DNA from: Xanthomonas sp. Leaf131
GTDB taxonomy: Bacteria > Pseudomonadota > Gammaproteobacteria > Xanthomonadales > Xanthomonadaceae
Direction of reading: 5' to 3'
Assembly: GCF_001423495.1 (NCBI RefSeq)
Contig: NZ_LMOG01000016.1
Span: 274,445 to 310,047 of the forward strand
Length of the DNA stretch: 35,603 nucleotides
Shown: positions 32,939 through 35,603 of the stretch, in pieces
Layout of the letters: every line of letters begins with the position of its first letter
How positions within the stretch are numbered: position 1 is the stretch's first letter
Made by a program: the position numbers and the translations under genes
The notes under the pieces: generated by a model
The model's input: the letters and a program-made list of their open reading frames with translations, nothing else
Database searches by the model: none
What the model was told of the DNA's origin: nothing

Positions 32939-33015
32939 ACGCACGCCTGGCTGGCTCTGTAAACCAAGGCAGTCATCTGCCAACGCATGCATGACGCGGC
33001 TGCGCTGCGTCACCA

Positions 33016-33936
33016 TCACCGATAGAACTCGCTACGCCCGCCCGGCTGGCGTTTGAAACGCCGATGGATCCACAGGTACTGGTCAGGCGCCTCGCGCACC
33101 ATGTCTTCGATCGCCGCGTTGACCTGGGTGGTGTCGGCGATCACATCGTCGGAGGGGATGCCTGCCAGCGGCGGTGCGATCTTGAGGATGTAACGGCCGC
33201 CTTCGCGTCGATGGAAGTACGGCACCACTGCGCACCCGGTCAACCGCGCCAGCTGATGGGTGGCGGTGATGGTGGAGGCCGGATGCCCGAAGAACGGCAC
33301 GAACACGGTGTCCTTGCCGCGCATGTCCTGATCCGGCGCGTACCACAGAAAACCGCCGCGCTTGAGATGCTTGATGGTGGCGCGCAGATCCTCGTTGGCG
33401 AACATGTGCGTGGCATAGCGCAGCCGCCCGCGTTTGACCGCCCACTCGAACACCGGGTTGCGGTGCTTGCGGTACATGCCGGCCAGCGGTACGTGATCGC
33501 ACAGCAGCCGCCCGCACATTTCCAGCGTCATGAAGTGGCCCGACACCAGCAACACGCCGCGCTTTTGCTCCTGCAGGCGCTGCAGATGCTCCAGCCCTTC
33601 GATCTGCACGCCCGGGCGAATGGCATCGATGCTGCCCCACCAGGCGCGTGCGAATTCGAACAGGCCCACGCCCAGCGCATCGAAGCTATCGCGCAACAGC
33701 CGCGCTCGCCATGCCTCGTCCTGTTCGGGAAAACACAGTTTGAGATTGACCTCGGCCGCACGCCGACGCGTGCCCGCTAGGCGCAGCGTGAGCCAGCCGA
33801 CACCGCGTCCCAATGCGCGTTGCAGCATCCAGGGCAGGCGCCCGGCCAGCACCATCGCGGCAAGGCCCAGATACATCGGCCAGTGCTTGGGGTTGCGCAG
33901 GGAAGGGCGGACGGCGACGTTGGCGGACTCGGACAT
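33016..33936 (-). CDS. lpxL: Lipid A late acyltransferase (LpxL/HtrB family)
   Basis: 306 residues. It adds a secondary acyl chain to Kdo2-lipid IVA at the inner membrane. An N-terminal hydrophobic anchor (about 19-35) is followed by the family's HX4E motif at His134 and Glu139 (VSGHFMTLEM). Then come GMYRKHRNPVFE, GGFLWYAPDQDMRGKDTVFV (a strongly conserved block of LpxL/LpxM) and FFGHPASTIT. Length and motifs are standard. Chain specificity (laurate or other) cannot be read, so the lpxL/htrB name is by family. The gene is divergent from waaA across 76 bases; the two act in successive steps, Kdo addition and then acylation. Confidence 0.9.
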   Translation of the reverse strand: MSESANVAVRPSLRNPKHWPMYLGLAAMVLAGRLPWMLQRALGRGVGWLTLRLAGTRRRAAEVNLKLCFPEQDEAWRARLLRDSFDALGVGLFEFARAWWGSIDAIRPGVQIEGLEHLQRLQEQKRGVLLVSGHFMTLEMCGRLLCDHVPLAGMYRKHRNPVFEWAVKRGRLRYATHMFANEDLRATIKHLKRGGFLWYAPDQDMRGKDTVFVPFFGHPASTITATHQLARLTGCAVVPYFHRREGGRYILKIAPPLAGIPSDDVIADTTQVNAAIEDMVREAPDQYLWIHRRFKRQPGGRSEFYR

Positions 33937-34012
33937 CGGCTAATTCTAAGGGATCGCGCGCACGCGGCAGCGTGCACATGCGCACGTGTGGACGCTCCCG
34001 TATCCTGCACGC

Positions 34013-35329
34013 ATGCGGAAAGACCCGATCGAATGGCTGTTGCGCGGGCTGTACTCGGCGCTGTTGTACCTATTGCTGCCGGTGACGGTGTACCACCTGG
34101 TGTGGCGCGGGTTTCGCGTGCGCGAATACTTCAATCGCTGGAACGAGCGCTATGCCTCGTACACGCATGCCTGCGGGCGCCCGCGCGTGTGGGTGCATGC
34201 GGTGTCGGTGGGCGAGGTGAATGCCGCCGCGCCGCTGGTCAATGCCTTGCGTGCGCAGCGCCCGGATATCCGTTGGGTCATCACCACCATCACCCCAACC
34301 GGCTCCGAGCGCGTGCGCGCGGTGTGGGGCGATGCGGTGGACCATGTGTATCTGCCCTACGACGTACCTGGCAGCGTCGGCCGGTTCCTGGAACATTTCC
34401 GCCCGCGGTTGGCATTGATCCTGGAAACCGAGTTGTGGCCGAACATGTTGTTCGGCTGCCGCGACCGCAACATTCCGGTGTACATCCTCAACGCGCGGCT
34501 GTCGGCGCGTTCGCTGCGCGGCTACCGCCTGCTGGCGCCGTTGATCAGCCGCGCGCTGCGCACAGTCACCTGCGTGGCGGCGCAATCGCACGACGATGCC
34601 GAACGTTTCCTCACGCTGGGCGCGCGCGCCGATCAAGTGATCGCGCTGGGCAATCTCAAATTCGATATCGCCGCGCCCGCGCAGTTGCAGGCCCTGGTCG
34701 CGCAGTTTCAGACCCACGTGCCGGCAACGCGACCGGTATGGATTGCCGCCAGCACGCACGAAGGCGAGGAAGCGGCCGTGGCCGATATCCACGCGCGCCT
34801 GCTGCTGCAGTTTCCTGATCTGTTGGTGTTATGGGCGCCTCGGCATCCCGAGCGCTTTCCCAAGGTCGAGGCGCTGGCGCGCGAACGTGGTTGGTCGGTA
34901 TCCACGCGCAAGGCCCAGCAGTGGCCACAGGCGCGCGACAAGGTGTTCGTCATCGATACGCTGGGCGAGCTGATGAGTTTCTACGCCTGCGCGCAGGTCG
35001 CCTTCGTCGGCGGCAGTCTGCAGCCGATCGGCGGGCACAACCTGCTCGAACCGGCTGCGGTCGGCACGCCGGCAGTGACCGGCCCGCATCTGCATAATTT
35101 CTCGGAGATTTCGCGGCGCATGCGCGAGGCCGATGCGGTGACCATCTGCGAAGATGCCGACAGCGTGTATCACGATCTTGCGCGCTTGCTCGGCGACCCG
35201 GCCCAGCGCGAGGCGATGGCGGCCGCAGGGTTGGCGCTGGTTGCCAACGGCAAAGGTGCGGTGGCGCGCACCCTGGTGCAGATCGCGCCGGATCTGCCAC
35301 CGGTGGTTGGTGATGGTGTGACGTCTTGA
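34013..35329 (+). CDS. waaA: 3-deoxy-D-manno-octulosonic acid (Kdo) transferase
   Basis: 438 residues. It transfers Kdo from CMP-Kdo to lipid IVA at the cytoplasmic side of the inner membrane. An N-terminal anchor (about 8-30) is followed by the Kdo-transferase domain with VWVHAVSVGEVNAA (Glu68, the proposed base), TTITPTGSERV, ETELWPNMLF and the N-domain loop NARLSARSLRGY. The C-terminal domain has GNLKFD, AASTHEGEE, PRHPERF, VAFVGGSLQPIGGHNLLEPA and VTGPHLHNF. All are diagnostic. The ATG at 34013 is the conserved start; the longer frame reaches back to 33986 without support. TATCCT at 34001-34006 lies almost against the ATG, so a very short leader is possible. Confidence 0.95.
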   Translation: MRKDPIEWLLRGLYSALLYLLLPVTVYHLVWRGFRVREYFNRWNERYASYTHACGRPRVWVHAVSVGEVNAAAPLVNALRAQRPDIRWVITTITPTGSERVRAVWGDAVDHVYLPYDVPGSVGRFLEHFRPRLALILETELWPNMLFGCRDRNIPVYILNARLSARSLRGYRLLAPLISRALRTVTCVAAQSHDDAERFLTLGARADQVIALGNLKFDIAAPAQLQALVAQFQTHVPATRPVWIAASTHEGEEAAVADIHARLLLQFPDLLVLWAPRHPERFPKVEALARERGWSVSTRKAQQWPQARDKVFVIDTLGELMSFYACAQVAFVGGSLQPIGGHNLLEPAAVGTPAVTGPHLHNFSEISRRMREADAVTICEDADSVYHDLARLLGDPAQREAMAAAGLALVANGKGAVARTLVQIAPDLPPVVGDGVTS

Positions 35330-35498
35330 AAGATATAGCTGCGCATTTTGAATCGTTGCAGTGAATTTGTTGTAGTCATGCCAAGTAACGTCATCAAGCG
35401 CTCTTGGAGCGACCAACAAAACGTGGCGATCGCGAGGTCGTTTCGTTAGCCGCTGTTTGGCGTCATCTGGAGAGTCTCAAGCCGCATTGGTCGAGCGC
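35330..35498. other. Non-coding DNA after waaA
   Basis: 169 bases of lower GC than the surroundings. A 23-codon frame (35378-35449) has no ribosome-binding site or recognisable product. No terminator with a T tract was found. Confidence 0.4.
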
Positions 35499-35601
35499 GC
35501 GGTGCCCTCACCGCTCGCGGGACACGCCGCAAGTACGTCCCTGTAGGCTCGGTGGCGGCATCCATGCCGCCACACGGTCCCGCAATCGGTGAGGACACCG
35601 C
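35499..35601. repeat. Long hairpin repeat element
   Basis: The left arm (35499-35523) and right arm (35577-35601) match as inverted repeats at 21 of 25 positions. Between them GTGGCGGCAT/ATGCCGCCAC (35552-35573) forms a perfect 10-base inner hairpin. I recognise this pattern as a dispersed intergenic repeat in Xanthomonas genomes. It reaches to 2 bases from the window end, so its right border is nearly complete. Confidence 0.75.
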
Positions 35602-35603
35602 AC

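Noticed and set aside
35378..35449. A 23-codon open frame after waaA
   Set aside because: It has no ribosome-binding site, no recognisable product, and a length expected by chance.
1..35603. Phage, IS element, CRISPR array or defence system
   Set aside because: No transposase, integrase, repeat-spacer array or recognisable defence gene was found, and GC content and codon use look even through the coding regions.

Overview
The window is high-GC chromosomal DNA of a plant-associated gammaproteobacterium, almost certainly a Xanthomonas. Several things point there: a complete sucrose-scavenging (sux) locus in the order known from X. campestris, a citH/tctDE citrate locus as described in X. campestris pv. 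vesicatoria, many TonB-dependent and OprP-type outer-membrane channels, and GGGAATN heptad and long-hairpin intergenic repeats of the sort common in that genus. No phage, IS, tRNA, rRNA or CRISPR was seen. All genes look intact.

Region 1 (1-7330) is the sucrose block. suxB (amylosucrase/sucrose hydrolase) and suxA (TonB-dependent receptor) read leftward and suxC (inner-membrane sugar transporter) reads rightward. The LacI-type regulator suxR reads leftward behind suxC. Two near-identical palindromes in the suxA/suxC gap are the likely SuxR operators; one overlaps the -35 of a suxA promoter.

Region 2 (7490-15215) is a citrate/tricarboxylate block. A leftward group holds an OprP-type porin, the CitMHS transporter citH and a PhaB-like SDR protein whose catalytic Tyr is Phe. 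Divergent to it is a tightly packed operon: tctD, tctE, an orphan periplasmic binding protein and a second, LuxR-type response regulator. Two perfect or near-perfect inverted repeats built from GGGAATN heptads sit next to citH and directly before tctD.

Region 3 (15480-17700) is an IutA-like siderophore receptor under a Fur-box-like site.

Region 4 (17800-25970) is a C4-dicarboxylate block: a hybrid sensor kinase, a second OprP-type porin, DctA and the malic enzyme MaeB. Sensing, outer-membrane entry, inner-membrane uptake and malate-to-pyruvate conversion therefore lie side by side.

Region 5 (25967-26508) is a 542-base non-coding stretch filled with hairpins, including a roughly 116-base multi-branched fold, between convergent maeB and a GH92 alpha-mannosidase gene (26509-29871).

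Region 6 (30188-35329) is envelope biosynthesis: a small CHCC zinc-finger protein, a GT4 glycosyltransferase and an O-antigen-ligase-like membrane protein form one operon. They are followed by a late lipid A acyltransferase and, divergently, the Kdo transferase waaA. The window ends in a long hairpin repeat (35499-35601).

Overall this reads as a nutrient-acquisition district for plant sap and apoplast carbon (sucrose, citrate, malate) and iron, followed by LPS genes. The most unusual points are the SDR protein with a degenerate active site, the heptad inverted repeats, the four-gene tct signalling operon and the folded intergenic element.
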